DNA of 64,000 nucleotides from Psychromicrobium lacuslunae (GTDB lineage: Bacteria; Actinomycetota; Actinomycetes; Actinomycetales; Micrococcaceae): assembly GCF_000950575.1 (NCBI RefSeq), contig NZ_CP011005.1:930001-994000 (forward strand), written 5' to 3'. Both the position numbers and the translations under genes were made by a program. A model generated the notes under the pieces. That model worked only from the letters and a program-made list of their open reading frames with translations, made no database searches and was not told where the DNA came from. This document shows positions 1 to 9,087 of this stretch, one piece after another (within the stretch, counting starts at the first letter, position 1; each line of letters starts with the position of its first letter).

Positions 1-832
1 CGACCACGGCAGTGGCGACCGCAGCCCGATCCAGCAGCCAGCTCAGCGCCAACTCACCGGTGCCACGGTCAAGGCCTTTCGCTGCGGTGATCAAAGCCTC
101 AGTGATCCGGCTCGCCTTCCCTGAAAGATAGGGCTCCACATAGCCAGCCCAACGCTCGGAAGCGCCACGCGAGTCGCTCGGGATCTGGCCCCGATACTTA
201 CCGGTCAGCACGCCACGACCCAAAGCGCCCCAGCACATGATCCCGATCCCGGCGTCCTCAGCAGCGGGAATCACTTCTTGCTCGGCGCTCCGATTGAGCA
301 GCGAATACTCCACCTGATTGACCACCAAAGGTTCAGCGCTCAGTTGGGCTGCCTTGGCCAGTTGCCAGCCCGCATAGTTAGAAACCCCGGCGTAGCGCAC
401 CCGGCCCGAACTAACCGCGTAATCCAAAGCGGCGAGCGTCTCCTCAAGAGGTACATGCGGATCCCAGGTGTGCGCCAGCCACAAATCCAGGTAATCGGTG
501 CCAAGCCGGGCTAATGAAGCGTCCAGCCCGGCGAGCAGCCCACGTCGCGAGCAATCGACCATGCGCTGGCCCTTGCGACGTTCAATTCCAGCCTTGGAGA
601 CCAAAACGATTTCTGGTCTGGCCACCACATCGCCAATCAATTCGCCCAGGATCGCTTCACTGCTGCCTTCGCCGTAGCTCATCGCGGTATCCAGCACAGT
701 GCCGCCAGCGGCGAGATAATCGCGCAGTAGCTCGCGGCATTGCTCTTCATCAGTGACGGTTCCCCAGGACATGGTGCCCAGGCTGAGAGCAGAAACGCGC
801 AGGCCACTTTGACCAAGGAATCGTTGTTGCAT
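1..832 (-). CDS. Aldo/keto reductase, partial (3' end beyond window)
   Basis: Reverse-strand reading gives a clear aldo/keto reductase beginning MQQRFLGQSGLRVSALSLG, about 277 residues visible before the window edge cuts the C-terminus. The family reduces carbonyl groups with NADPH in the cytoplasm on a TIM barrel. Visible hallmarks are the DTAMSYGEGSSE segment (catalytic Asp and Tyr), VSKAG (catalytic Lys) and DLWLAHTWDP (active-site His region). The layout resembles the YajO/voltage-gated-channel-beta-like subgroup; substrate unknown. The ATG at 832 is chosen because the family N-terminus starts there and a TAAGCT box lies six bases upstream, so the mRNA is probably leaderless. Divergent from uppP. 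Confidence 0.93.
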   Translation of the reverse strand, partial: MQQRFLGQSGLRVSALSLGTMSWGTVTDEEQCRELLRDYLAAGGTVLDTAMSYGEGSSEAILGELIGDVVARPEIVLVSKAGIERRKGQRMVDCSRRGLLAGLDASLARLGTDYLDLWLAHTWDPHVPLEETLAALDYAVSSGRVRYAGVSNYAGWQLAKAAQLSAEPLVVNQVEYSLLNRSAEQEVIPAAEDAGIGIMCWGALGRGVLTGKYRGQIPSDSRGASERWAGYVEPYLSGKASRITEALITAAKGLDRGTGELALSWLLDRAAVATAVV

Positions 833-838
833 GAGCCA

Positions 839-844
839 AGCTTA
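839..844 (-). promoter_or_regulatory. Putative leaderless -10 box of the aldo/keto reductase gene
   Basis: Read on the minus strand this is TAAGCT, six bases before the ATG at 832. It fits the TANNNT-N6-start pattern recurring in this window. No convincing -35 is seen. Confidence 0.5.
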
Positions 845-890
845 CGTGTCGGGGAAGTGCTCCGTGCAGCAAGCCGCCGTCGCTATGGCA

Positions 891-896
891 TAAAGT
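891..896 (+). promoter_or_regulatory. Putative leaderless -10 box of uppP
   Basis: TAAAGT lies seven bases before the GTG start at 904, with no Shine-Dalgarno sequence between them. Transcription would begin at or next to the start codon. Confidence 0.5.
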
Positions 897-903
897 CATC
901 TAC

Positions 904-1740
904 GTGAACTGGTTAGAAGCTGCCTTCTTAGGGCTGATTCAAGGATTGACGGAATTTCTGCCCATCTCCTCAAGCGCCCACCTTTTTATTGTCGGCAAAT
1001 TAATCGGCCTAGAGGACCCAGGGGCGGCCTTTACCGCGGTGAGCCAGCTAGGCACCGAGGCCGCCGTGGTGGTGTTCTTTTGGCGGGACATCGTCCGCAT
1101 TATTAAGCATTGGTGGCTTTCCATCGTCGGAAAGTTGCCGCGCAACGATCCGGATGCCAGGATGGGCTGGCTGGTGATCATTGGTTCTATCCCCATTGTG
1201 GTCATCGGCATTCTTTTCCAGAACGCCATTGAAGGCGCACTGCGTAATCTCTGGTTGGTAGCGACCAGTTTGATCGTCTTCGGCGTGATTCTGGCAGTTG
1301 CCGATGCGGTGGGGAAGCACCAGCGCAAACTGGAAGACCTCACCGTTAAGCACGGCATTATCTACGGGCTGGCGCAATGTTTGGCGCTGATCCCGGGCGT
1401 CTCACGCTCCGGTGGCACCATTACCGCCGGTTTGCTGATGGGCTACACCCGCGAAGCCGCGGCACGCTATTCTTTCCTGCTGGCGATTCCGGCCGTACTG
1501 GGTAGCGGATTCTATGAACTGTTCAAGATCTTCGCGAAACATGAAGGCAGCCAGGAGGTTTTCGGTCTCGGCGAGACCGCACTGGCCACCGTGGTCGCCT
1601 TTATCGTCGGGTATCTGATCATTGGCTGGTTCTTGAAGTTCATCTCGAACAATAGCTACCGGCTCTTTGTCTGGTACCGAATCGCGCTCGGCCTGCTGGT
1701 CTTTGTGCTGCTCGGCTTCTCAGTGATCACCCCCGCATGA
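904..1740 (+). CDS. uppP: Undecaprenyl-diphosphatase UppP/BacA
   Basis: Integral membrane phosphatase that converts undecaprenyl diphosphate to the monophosphate, recycling the lipid carrier for peptidoglycan and conferring bacitracin tolerance. The 278-residue protein is family length. It has the two conserved signatures: [12 protein letters not shown]-type (here [12 protein letters not shown], Glu17 to His26) and PGVSRSGGT (about residues 164-172, with the catalytic-site Arg). Multiple hydrophobic helices follow. The start is a GTG just after a TAAAGT box, giving the expected N-terminus [10 protein letters not shown]. The stop overlaps the mshC start as ATGA at 1737-1740, so the two genes are translationally coupled. 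Confidence 0.97.
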   Translation: MNWLEAAFLGLIQGLTEFLPISSSAHLFIVGKLIGLEDPGAAFTAVSQLGTEAAVVVFFWRDIVRIIKHWWLSIVGKLPRNDPDARMGWLVIIGSIPIVVIGILFQNAIEGALRNLWLVATSLIVFGVILAVADAVGKHQRKLEDLTVKHGIIYGLAQCLALIPGVSRSGGTITAGLLMGYTREAAARYSFLLAIPAVLGSGFYELFKIFAKHEGSQEVFGLGETALATVVAFIVGYLIIGWFLKFISNNSYRLFVWYRIALGLLVFVLLGFSVITPA

Positions 1741-3041
1741 GGTCCTGGCAGGAACCGGCCCGCAGCCCGCTGCCCGGCCGGTTGGCATCACTGGAAATCT
1801 TTGACACCATGAGCGGCAGCCGGCAGGCGCTACCGGTGCAGGGCGAGGCAAGTCTCTACGTCTGTGGCATCACCCCTTATGACGCCACCCATATGGGCCA
1901 TGCGGCCACCTATTTGACCTTTGACCTGCTGGGCCGAGCCTGGCGGGATGCCGGGGTGACGGTGCGCTACGTGCAGAACGTCACTGATGTGGATGATCCA
2001 CTTCTGGAACGAGCCGAGCGTGACGGAGTGGACTGGCGCGAGCTCGCCGCCTCGCAAACCGATTTATTCCGCGCCGATATGGAGGCGCTGCGGGTGCTGC
2101 CGCCGCAACACTACATCGGTGCCGTCGAGGCCATTGAGTGGATCGTTCCCGAGGTGGAACGATTGGTTGCCGAAGGACTGGCTTATTCGGTTCCGGGCGG
2201 AGATATCTATTTCGACGCAATGGCGGCCTCCTCAGGCCGCTCCGACGCCTTCTCCCTCAGCCTGCTCACTGGTGCTTGGTGGCCGGTTTTGCTCTCCGAG
2301 GCTTGGTGGTTAGGGCAGGTCTCCGGATTGAGCGAAGCCGAGATGTTGCCCCTTTTCGCCGAACGGGGCGGAGACCCCGATCGAGAGGGCAAGCGGAACC
2401 CGCTCGACCCCCTATTATGGCGAACGGCTCGTGAGGGCGAACCACACTGGCCCGGCGGCAGCCTCGGGGCTGGCCGACCCGGCTGGCACATCGAGTGCAC
2501 GGTGATTTCCCGTCGCTTCCTGCCAGCGCCCTTCACCGTTCAAGGTGGCGGTTCTGATCTGATTTTCCCGCATCACGAGATGAGTGCAGGTCATGCTTGG
2601 GGCCTGAGCGGGAAGCAGATGGCCAGTTATTACGCCCACACAGGAATGGTGGGCCTGGACGGCGAAAAGATGAGTAAGTCCAAAGGGAACCTAGTCTTGG
2701 TCTCGGCGCTACGCGCCGCCGGAGTCGAGCCTGCCGCTATCCGGTTGGCGGTGCTGGCTAATCACTACCGCAGCGATTGGTTCTGGACCGATGAGTTGCT
2801 CAGTAATGCTCAAGAGCGGCTCCAGAGCTGGCGTACTGCGTTGCAAACGGTGCAAGCCGAGACTGCTTTACCCCTGCTGGCCGAACTGCGGGCTGCGTTG
2901 GGGAATGACCTCGACGCTCCGGCCGCTCTGCTAGCCCTTGATCGCTGGGCGGCCGCTAGTCGGCAGGCTAAGCAGCACAGCGCATCCGACGCCGAACTGG
3001 TCCGACGGGCTGTCGATAGCTTGCTAGGTGTCTCGCTATAG
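1737..3041 (+). CDS. mshC: L-cysteine:1D-myo-inositol 2-amino-2-deoxy-alpha-D-glucopyranoside ligase MshC
   Basis: Mycothiol biosynthesis enzyme: ATP-dependent ligation of cysteine to GlcN-Ins. It is a paralogue of cysteinyl-tRNA synthetase. The HIGH-like motif is HMGH (52-55), the KMSKS motif is exact (about 311-315), and the zinc ligands are recognisable as Cys43 in YVCGITPYD, a Cys in WHIEC and His/Glu in [10 protein letters not shown]. At 434 residues it has MshC length and lacks the longer C-terminal anticodon-binding part of CysS. The start overlaps uppP by four bases. Its presence supports an actinobacterial host that uses mycothiol as its main thiol. It converges on the PAC2 gene with 76 bases between stops. 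Confidence 0.96.
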   Translation: MRSWQEPARSPLPGRLASLEIFDTMSGSRQALPVQGEASLYVCGITPYDATHMGHAATYLTFDLLGRAWRDAGVTVRYVQNVTDVDDPLLERAERDGVDWRELAASQTDLFRADMEALRVLPPQHYIGAVEAIEWIVPEVERLVAEGLAYSVPGGDIYFDAMAASSGRSDAFSLSLLTGAWWPVLLSEAWWLGQVSGLSEAEMLPLFAERGGDPDREGKRNPLDPLLWRTAREGEPHWPGGSLGAGRPGWHIECTVISRRFLPAPFTVQGGGSDLIFPHHEMSAGHAWGLSGKQMASYYAHTGMVGLDGEKMSKSKGNLVLVSALRAAGVEPAAIRLAVLANHYRSDWFWTDELLSNAQERLQSWRTALQTVQAETALPLLAELRAALGNDLDAPAALLALDRWAAASRQAKQHSASDAELVRRAVDSLLGVSL

Positions 3042-3117
3042 GCTTGGTAAGACTCCCCGGCGATTGAAACGGCGAAGTCTGCGAAGTAATAACGACGTAG
3101 TGCCCCGACGCCGGGAA

Positions 3118-4008
3118 TCAGCCCTGGCCTTTGTCCTTGCCGCGACGGCGTAAGTAGCGTTCGAATTCCCGAGCGATCGACTCACCGCTCGCCTCGGGCA
3201 GATCAGCGGTGTCCTTTGCCTCTTCCAGCTGGCGCACATAGGCAGCCACCTCAGGATCATCGGTCGCCAACTCGTCCACCCCGCGCTCCCAAGCCTCAGC
3301 TTCCTCGGCGATCTCCGCCGTCTCAAAGGGGGACTGCAGCAGTTCCTCAATTTTGTGCAGCAAAGTCAACTCAGCTTTGGGGGAGGGCGATTGCGCGACA
3401 TAATGCGGTACCGCGGCCCAGAGCGAAAGCGTCGGCAAATCACGTCGCGCCGCCGCATCGGCGAGCGCGCCGACAATACCAATTGGCCCCTCATACTGTG
3501 GTGCCTCAAGGTTCAGCCGCTCGCGAATCCGGTCGTCGTCGCTCGTCGAGGTGACCGGGATCGGCCGACTATGTGGCACATCGGCCAGCAACGCCCCTAC
3601 CAGCACTAGGCAGTCAACGCCTTGCTGCGTTGCGTGCTGCAAAAGCTCCTCGGTGTAGGCGCGCCAACGGTAAGACGGTTCAATGCCGTGCACCAGCACC
3701 ACATCGACCTGGCTGTTCGGCAGGGAAACCTTGGAGAGCCGGGTGGTCGGCCATTTGACCTTGCGGGAGCCATCCGAGGTGCGCTTAATGACCGGTCGGG
3801 TGAACTGAAAGTCGTAGTAGTCCTCGGCGTCGATTTTGCCGATCTTCCGCGCCCCCCAATGCTTGTGCAAATATTTCAGCGCATCGCTGGCTGCGTCTCC
3901 GGCGTCATTCCATCCTTCGAAGGCCGCAAGCATCACGGTGATCCGCTGATCGGGGGAGACCGATGGCAAGAACTGGCCGGGCTGGTCGGCATCGTCAAAT
4001 CTGCTCAC
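3118..4008 (-). CDS. PAC2 family protein
   Basis: A 296-residue soluble protein with the features of the PAC2 (proteasome assembly chaperone 2-like) family: MLAAFEGWNDAGDAASDA near the N-terminus, a central VLVHGIEPSYRW segment and LVGALLADVPHSRP. In actinobacteria this family is usually encoded near mshC and the proteasome genes, as seen here, but its bacterial function is not established. The C-terminal about 60 residues are acidic and end in a basic RRRGKDKGQG tail. Start is GTG at 4008, with TAGGGT six bases upstream and no ribosome-binding site, suggesting a leaderless mRNA. An assembly role in the proteasome would be inference only. Confidence 0.9.
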   Translation of the reverse strand: MSRFDDADQPGQFLPSVSPDQRITVMLAAFEGWNDAGDAASDALKYLHKHWGARKIGKIDAEDYYDFQFTRPVIKRTSDGSRKVKWPTTRLSKVSLPNSQVDVVLVHGIEPSYRWRAYTEELLQHATQQGVDCLVLVGALLADVPHSRPIPVTSTSDDDRIRERLNLEAPQYEGPIGIVGALADAAARRDLPTLSLWAAVPHYVAQSPSPKAELTLLHKIEELLQSPFETAEIAEEAEAWERGVDELATDDPEVAAYVRQLEEAKDTADLPEASGESIAREFERYLRRRGKDKGQG

Positions 4009-4014
4009 CCCACT

Positions 4015-4020
4015 ACCCTA
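4015..4020 (-). promoter_or_regulatory. Putative leaderless -10 box of the PAC2 gene
   Basis: Minus-strand TAGGGT, six bases before the GTG start at 4008. It matches the recurring TANNNT-N6-start arrangement. Confidence 0.5.
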
Positions 4021-4122
4021 CGGCTCTGCCCAGCAGCCTGCAGGTTGTGGGCCGACTAGTTCCCGGCGATTCGCTGAGAGCTTAGCTTTGATTGGCTGCA
4101 CACCTCCGAGGCTACCGCCCGG

Positions 4123-4128
4123 TAAAAT
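4123..4128 (+). promoter_or_regulatory. Putative leaderless -10 box of the HAD hydrolase gene
   Basis: TAAAAT, six bases before the ATG at 4135. There is no Shine-Dalgarno sequence between the box and the start codon. Confidence 0.55.
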
Positions 4129-4134
4129 GGCTTC

Positions 4135-4893
4135 ATGCATTCTTCCTACCCTGAGTCAGACCTGTCCGGGCAAGCCGAAGGTCTCTCAGTCACCGACCTC
4201 GCTAGCCAGCCGAACCCCAGCGCTGGCGCGCTCAAGGCGGTGCTCTGGGATATGGATGGCACCCTTGTCGATACCGAGCCGTACTGGATTGCCTCTGAGC
4301 ACGAACTAGTCGCGGAGTTCGGTGGCAGCTGGTCTCGACAGCAGGCGCTCACCCTGGTAGGTCAGTCGCTCTGGTTCTCGGCCGGAGTCTTGCAAGACGC
4401 CGGCATAACCATGAGTCGCCGGGAGATCATCGACGAACTCACCCGGCGGGTCATCGCTCGGATTCAAGAATCGCTGCCCTGGCGGCCTGGGGCGAGAGAA
4501 TTGCTAGCCGATCTGCGCGATAACGGTATCCGTTGCGCCCTGGTCACCATGAGCGAAGGGCCGCTGGTTCGAGAGATTCTCGCCGCCCTGCCTGCCGGGA
4601 GCTTCGAGTTCACTGTCACGGGCGACCAGGTTGAGCAGGGCAAGCCACATCCGGAACCCTATCTGCGGGCGGTGCAGCAGCTGAGTCAGAGTGATCCGAC
4701 CCTGTTGGTGCAAGACTGTATTGCTCTGGAGGACTCAGTGCCCGGCGTGCAATCAGCGATGGCTGCCGGACTGCTCACCATTGGCATCCCGCATTCGGTG
4801 CCATTACCGGCGGATCCCGGCCGGGTTACCTGGGACACGCTGGCTGAGCGTCGAGCCGAGGATCTGATCTCGCTGAAAGCGCAAGGTGTGTAG
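4135..4893 (+). CDS. HAD-superfamily hydrolase (phosphatase-like)
   Basis: A 252-residue haloacid dehalogenase-fold hydrolase. Motif I is LWDMDGTLVDTEPYW (nucleophile Asp in DMDGT), motif II is LVTMSEG, motif III is the Lys in GKPHPEPYL, and motif IV is ALEDSVPGVQSAMAAG. A cap domain is inserted between motifs I and II, as in the beta-phosphoglucomutase-like subgroup. Substrate is not predictable. About 30 residues precede the HAD core, so an internal start is possible, but the ATG at 4135 fits the TAAAAT box six bases upstream. The stop overlaps the M50 protease start (TAGTG), indicating an operon. Confidence 0.93.
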   Translation: MHSSYPESDLSGQAEGLSVTDLASQPNPSAGALKAVLWDMDGTLVDTEPYWIASEHELVAEFGGSWSRQQALTLVGQSLWFSAGVLQDAGITMSRREIIDELTRRVIARIQESLPWRPGARELLADLRDNGIRCALVTMSEGPLVREILAALPAGSFEFTVTGDQVEQGKPHPEPYLRAVQQLSQSDPTLLVQDCIALEDSVPGVQSAMAAGLLTIGIPHSVPLPADPGRVTWDTLAERRAEDLISLKAQGV

Positions 4894-6080
4894 TGAGCGA
4901 TCTCAATAGTCAACAGCAGCCCGCGCAGACCGGGCCGCCAGCTCGTAGGGAAGGCATTCCGCTCGGTCGGATTGCCGGAATCCCGATTATCTTGGCATAC
5001 TCCTGGTTCTTAATAGCAGCTTTCACCGTGTTGGTTTTCGGTCCGGTGATCTCCGTTGCTTTTCCGACGCTGGGATTTGGAGCGTATGGGGTGGCTTTCG
5101 TCTACGCTCTACTGCTGCTGTTCTCAGTGCTCATCCATGAGCTGGCGCATGCCTTAGTCGCCAAAGGGTACGGCTGGCCAACACAGAAGATCGTGTTAAA
5201 CCTCTGGGGCGGCCACACCCAATTCGAGAACTTCACCGCGACACCTGGGCGTTCCCTGGTGGTCGCGTTCTCCGGACCAGTGGCCAATTTTGTCTTGGCT
5301 GGGCTCGGCTGGTTGCTGGTGTTGAGTCTGCCGCCGGCTTCTTCGGTGAGTTTTGCCCTCGCCAATGCTCTGGCCAACATTTTTGTCTGGGCCAATTTCC
5401 TGATTGGGGCGTTTAATATTCTGCCGGGCCTGCCCCTGGACGGCGGCAGATTGGTGGAATCAATTGTCTGGAAAATCACCGGAAGTCAGGAAAAGGGCAC
5501 CGTGGCGGCGGGCTGGGCCGGCCGGGTTGTGGTGGTGCTGTTACTGATCTTTACCTTGGGTGTGCCCTTTGCGTTGGGCCAGTCGCTCAATATCCAGACC
5601 GCTTTATTCAGTCTTTTTATCGCCGGGTTCCTCTGGGTTGGGGCTAGCCAGGCAATCAGTACCGCCCGGATGAGGCTTCGGCTTCCGGATATCAGTGCAG
5701 GGAAACTTTGCAGCCCGGCTATCGGCATGCCCGACGACGTTTCGGTGGGCCAGGTGCTCTCAATGCTTTCCCGGAACGCCGGAGTCAGTGTCATTCTGAC
5801 GCTCAAAGATGGTCGTCCGGCCTATCTTGTCGATCCTTTGACGCTGGCCACCGTACCGATGACTGCTGCTGCCTCGACGCCGGCCACCGCTGTCTCACAC
5901 CCGCTGCCTGCGGGCGGTTATGTACCGGAAAATGCCTCCGGTCAGGAGCTGATTCAATATCTGGCGCAGCTTTCCGGTAGCGAATACGCGGTCACCGATT
6001 CTCGTCACCAGGTGATGGGTTTGCTAAGGCAACAAGTGGTGGTCGCCGCGATGACCGGAAGAAATCTGCCGAATAGCTAA
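4893..6080 (+). CDS. Site-2 protease family (M50) intramembrane metalloprotease with C-terminal CBS-like region
   Basis: A 395-residue membrane protein. Zinc-binding motif HELAH lies in LIHELAHALVAKGYG (about residues 83-97), and the third ligand region is LPGLPLDGGRL (LDGG, about 178-188). Around six hydrophobic segments fill the first 250 residues. The last 120 or so are soluble and resemble a degenerate CBS-pair region (SVGQVLSMLSRNAGVSVILTLKDGRPAYLVD). The family cleaves membrane-bound regulators such as anti-sigma factors. The GTG start shares one base with the stop of the HAD gene. The natural substrate is unknown. Confidence 0.92.
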   Translation: MSDLNSQQQPAQTGPPARREGIPLGRIAGIPIILAYSWFLIAAFTVLVFGPVISVAFPTLGFGAYGVAFVYALLLLFSVLIHELAHALVAKGYGWPTQKIVLNLWGGHTQFENFTATPGRSLVVAFSGPVANFVLAGLGWLLVLSLPPASSVSFALANALANIFVWANFLIGAFNILPGLPLDGGRLVESIVWKITGSQEKGTVAAGWAGRVVVVLLLIFTLGVPFALGQSLNIQTALFSLFIAGFLWVGASQAISTARMRLRLPDISAGKLCSPAIGMPDDVSVGQVLSMLSRNAGVSVILTLKDGRPAYLVDPLTLATVPMTAAASTPATAVSHPLPAGGYVPENASGQELIQYLAQLSGSEYAVTDSRHQVMGLLRQQVVVAAMTGRNLPNS

Positions 6081-6147
6081 GCCGGACTGGTGGTTCAGTC
6101 GGTCCGATGATCAGTAGGCTTTTGTACAGCAACAGGATGGAAACGCA

Positions 6148-7227
6148 ATGAGCTCTCAAGAACGTAACGCCGACGGTCTACCGCACGGTGCTGCCGCGCG
6201 TCGCGGTCCGTTCCGGGTGGGTGAGCGGGTGCAACTCACCGATGAACGTGGCCGGATGAACACCATCACGCTCACCGAGGGGGCAGCTTTTCACACTCAC
6301 AAGGGATTCCTCAACCATTCAACGCTGATTGGCCAGCCTGAGGGTTCAATCGTCAGTAATACCACTGGACAGCTGTATCAGGCGCTCCGGCCTTTATTGA
6401 GCGACTTCGTGCTGTCGATGCCCCGTGGTGCGGCGGTGGTGTACCCCAAGGATGCTGGCCAGATCATTACCATGGCCGATATTTATCCCGGTGCCCGGGT
6501 CGTCGAAGCCGGGGTCGGCTCCGGAGCATTGTCGATCTCACTGCTGCGCGCGGTAGGGGACCAAGGCTATTTGCACTCCTTTGAACGTCGTGAAGAGTTT
6601 GCCGCGATTGCCAAGGGAAACGTGGAGACGATCTTCGGCGGTCCGCATCCGGCCTGGCAGATTTCATTAGGTGATTTTCAAGACGAAGTGCTCAAAGCCG
6701 AGCAGCCCGGCAGCATTGACCGGGTGGTGCTCGACATGCTGGCACCCTGGGAGTGCCTGGACGCGGTGGCAACGGTACTGGCGCCGGGTGGCGTGTGGAT
6801 CAACTATGTCGCCACCGTGACCCAGCTATCCCGCACCGCGGAAGCGATTCGAGCCGACGGTCGGTTCACCGAACCGGAGTCCTGGGAGTCGATGGTGCGG
6901 GGCTGGCATCTTGAAGGACTCGCAGTGCGGCCCAACCATCGGATGGTGGCCCACACCGGATTCTTGCTGATCAGTCGTAAATTGGCGGTGGGCGCCACCT
7001 CGATGGGAGTGAAGCGGCGCCCTTCAAAGACGGAGTTCAGTGCCGAGGACCTGGAAGCTTGGACACCGGGTTCAGTGGGTGAGCGAGCCGTTTCCGATAA
7101 GAAACTGCGTCGCGCAGCCCGCGACGCCGTGGCGACCACACAAACCAGGGGACATGTCGCGCCGGCAGTGGAATCGACTGCTGAGCAGGCTGAGGAAGTC
7201 AGCCAGCACACCGATTTTCCGGAATAG
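6148..7227 (+). CDS. trmI: tRNA (adenine-58-N1)-methyltransferase TrmI
   Basis: SAM-dependent methyltransferase that makes m1A58 in the T-loop of tRNA. The 359-residue protein has the N-terminal beta domain (RVGERVQLTDERGRMNTITL) and a Rossmann core with the SAM motif VVEAGVGSGALSISLLRAVG, plus HSFERREEFAAIAKGN and the DRVVLDMLAPWE strand with the catalytic-site Asp. The C-terminal 80 residues are polar and poorly conserved. A TAGGCT box at 6115-6120 may be its -10, with a leader carrying AGGATGGAA before the ATG. The order trmI then proteasomal ATPase matches mycobacteria (Rv2118c near mpa). Confidence 0.95.
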   Translation: MSSQERNADGLPHGAAARRGPFRVGERVQLTDERGRMNTITLTEGAAFHTHKGFLNHSTLIGQPEGSIVSNTTGQLYQALRPLLSDFVLSMPRGAAVVYPKDAGQIITMADIYPGARVVEAGVGSGALSISLLRAVGDQGYLHSFERREEFAAIAKGNVETIFGGPHPAWQISLGDFQDEVLKAEQPGSIDRVVLDMLAPWECLDAVATVLAPGGVWINYVATVTQLSRTAEAIRADGRFTEPESWESMVRGWHLEGLAVRPNHRMVAHTGFLLISRKLAVGATSMGVKRRPSKTEFSAEDLEAWTPGSVGERAVSDKKLRRAARDAVATTQTRGHVAPAVESTAEQAEEVSQHTDFPE

Positions 7228-7340
7228 TAACGAGCCACGGAAAGCGCCGCCACGCCTAAACGTGGACATCAGGTGAGCTTCGACGGCTCGGTGTTCTAGA
7301 TTGGTAGTAGACGTTAAGCAGGCGTTAAGGAGCTGATCAT

Positions 7341-9077
7341 ATGACGCAAGAATCTCAGCCGGACTTCCACGCTGATAACACCGAACGGGACTATCAGGCG
7401 CTGGAACGGCAATTCAATGTGCTCCGGGACAAGCTACGACACGTCGATAAGCAGTTGGCAACTGCTACCCAGAGCAATACCCGGATGATCTCAATGCTGG
7501 AAACTGCGAAAGCCGAGATCCTCAAACTCAAGGCGGCGCTGGAAAAAGACGGCCAAGCGCCATACAACTTTGCCACCCTGACTCAGGTGAACCGGCGGAA
7601 CCCCAACGCTGTTGGTGCAAATGCTGTCACCGATGAGACGGTTGATGTCACTTTCCAGGGCCGCAAGGTCAGGGTGGGGATCAGTCCCTTGGTGAATATT
7701 GCCTCACTCAGCCCCGGCCAGGAAGTGCTGCTGAACGAGTCGTTGACGGTGGTGGCCGCACTCGGTTTCGAACGAACCGGTGAACTGGTTACCGTGAAGG
7801 AGCTACTGGGGACTGATCGGGTGTTGGTTACCGGCCGCGCCGATGAGGAGCGCGTGCTCAAACTGTCCGGGGCGCTGCTGAGCCAGAAGATCCGAGTTGG
7901 CGATGCCCTCTCGATCGACTCGCGTACCGGTTATGCACTGGAAAAGGTGCCGCGCTCAGAGGTGGAGAACCTGATCCTGGAAGAAGTACCTGATATTTCT
8001 TACCACGATATTGGTGGACTGGGTCCGCAGATCGAACAGATCCGGGATGCCGTCGAACTGCCCTTCCTGCACCCTGATCTCTACCGGGAGCATGGTCTGA
8101 AACCGCCGAAAGGCATCCTGCTCTACGGTCCGCCAGGTTGCGGTAAGACGCTGATCGCCAAGGCGGTAGCGAACTCGCTGGCGGCGCGCGCCGCAGAGCG
8201 CAGTGGCGATAAAGAAACCAAGAGCTACTTCCTGAATATCAAGGGACCGGAGCTGCTGGACAAATACGTTGGCGAGACAGAGCGACAAATCAGGTTGATC
8301 TTCGCTCGTGCTCGGGAAAAGGCCTCTGACGGCAGCGCGGTGGTGGTGTTCTTCGACGAAATGGACTCGCTTTTCCGCACTCGGGGCACCGGGGTTTCCT
8401 CTGATGTGGAGACCACCATAGTGCCTCAGTTACTCAGTGAAATTGACGGGGTGGAAAGGCTCGACAATGTCATTGTGATTGGCGCTTCCAATCGCGAGGA
8501 CATGATTGATCCGGCCATTCTGCGCCCCGGCAGGCTCGATGTGAAGGTTAAGATTCAGCGTCCCGACGCCGAAGCGGCCGCCGATATTTTCGCTAAGTAT
8601 GTCACCGCCGATTTGCCGTTCCATCAGGACGATGTGGCGGCACACGGTAATAGTGCCCAGGCCACAGTCGATGCGATGATTCAGCGCACCGTGGAGGCGA
8701 TGTACTCAACTGATAAGTCAAATGAGTACTTGGAAGTCACCTACGCCAATGGGGACAGCGAAATGCTGTACTTCAAGGACTTCAACTCCGGTGCAGTGAT
8801 CCAGAACGTGGTTGATCGGGCCAAGAAGTACGCCATTAAAGATCTGCTCATGACCGGCGACAAAGGCATCCGAATTGATCATCTGCTGCGCGCCGTGGTG
8901 GATGAGTTCCGCGAACACGAGGATATGCCGAACACCACTAATCCCGATGATTGGGCGCGGATTTCGGGGAAGAAGGGTGAGCGGATCACCTATATTCGAA
9001 CCATTGTGCAAGGTAAGGCGGGGCAGGAACCGGGCAAGACCATCGAGACCACGCCGAACACCGGACAGTATCTATGA
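7341..9077 (+). CDS. arc: Proteasome-associated AAA ATPase Arc (Mpa)
   Basis: Hexameric ATPase that recognises pupylated proteins, unfolds them and feeds them into the 20S core. The 578 residues show an N-terminal coiled coil (about 15-65) that binds Pup, the OB-fold interdomain (about 90-220), and an AAA domain with Walker A GPPGCGKT (about 263-270) and Walker [12 protein letters not shown] (about 335-345). An arginine-finger-type ILRPGRLD follows. The extreme C-terminus is GQYL, the motif by which Mpa/ARC docks on the proteasome alpha ring. The start has AAGGAG eight to nine bases upstream. Dop follows in the same direction, eleven bases on from the stop codon. Confidence 0.98.
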   Translation: MTQESQPDFHADNTERDYQALERQFNVLRDKLRHVDKQLATATQSNTRMISMLETAKAEILKLKAALEKDGQAPYNFATLTQVNRRNPNAVGANAVTDETVDVTFQGRKVRVGISPLVNIASLSPGQEVLLNESLTVVAALGFERTGELVTVKELLGTDRVLVTGRADEERVLKLSGALLSQKIRVGDALSIDSRTGYALEKVPRSEVENLILEEVPDISYHDIGGLGPQIEQIRDAVELPFLHPDLYREHGLKPPKGILLYGPPGCGKTLIAKAVANSLAARAAERSGDKETKSYFLNIKGPELLDKYVGETERQIRLIFARAREKASDGSAVVVFFDEMDSLFRTRGTGVSSDVETTIVPQLLSEIDGVERLDNVIVIGASNREDMIDPAILRPGRLDVKVKIQRPDAEAAADIFAKYVTADLPFHQDDVAAHGNSAQATVDAMIQRTVEAMYSTDKSNEYLEVTYANGDSEMLYFKDFNSGAVIQNVVDRAKKYAIKDLLMTGDKGIRIDHLLRAVVDEFREHEDMPNTTNPDDWARISGKKGERITYIRTIVQGKAGQEPGKTIETTPNTGQYL

Positions 9078-9087
9078 GGTCGGTAGC

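Noticed and set aside
939-1377. Two minus-strand open frames opposite uppP
   Set aside because: They mirror a well-conserved membrane protein and show no coding signature of their own.
3042-3117. Terminator hairpin between mshC and the PAC2 gene
   Set aside because: CCCCGGCG and CGCCGGG could pair only across a 45-base loop; not convincing.
8875-9087. An open frame extending dop upstream by 71 codons into arc
   Set aside because: The extension overlaps conserved arc codons, has no Dop similarity, and a ribosome-binding site supports the TTG at 9088.
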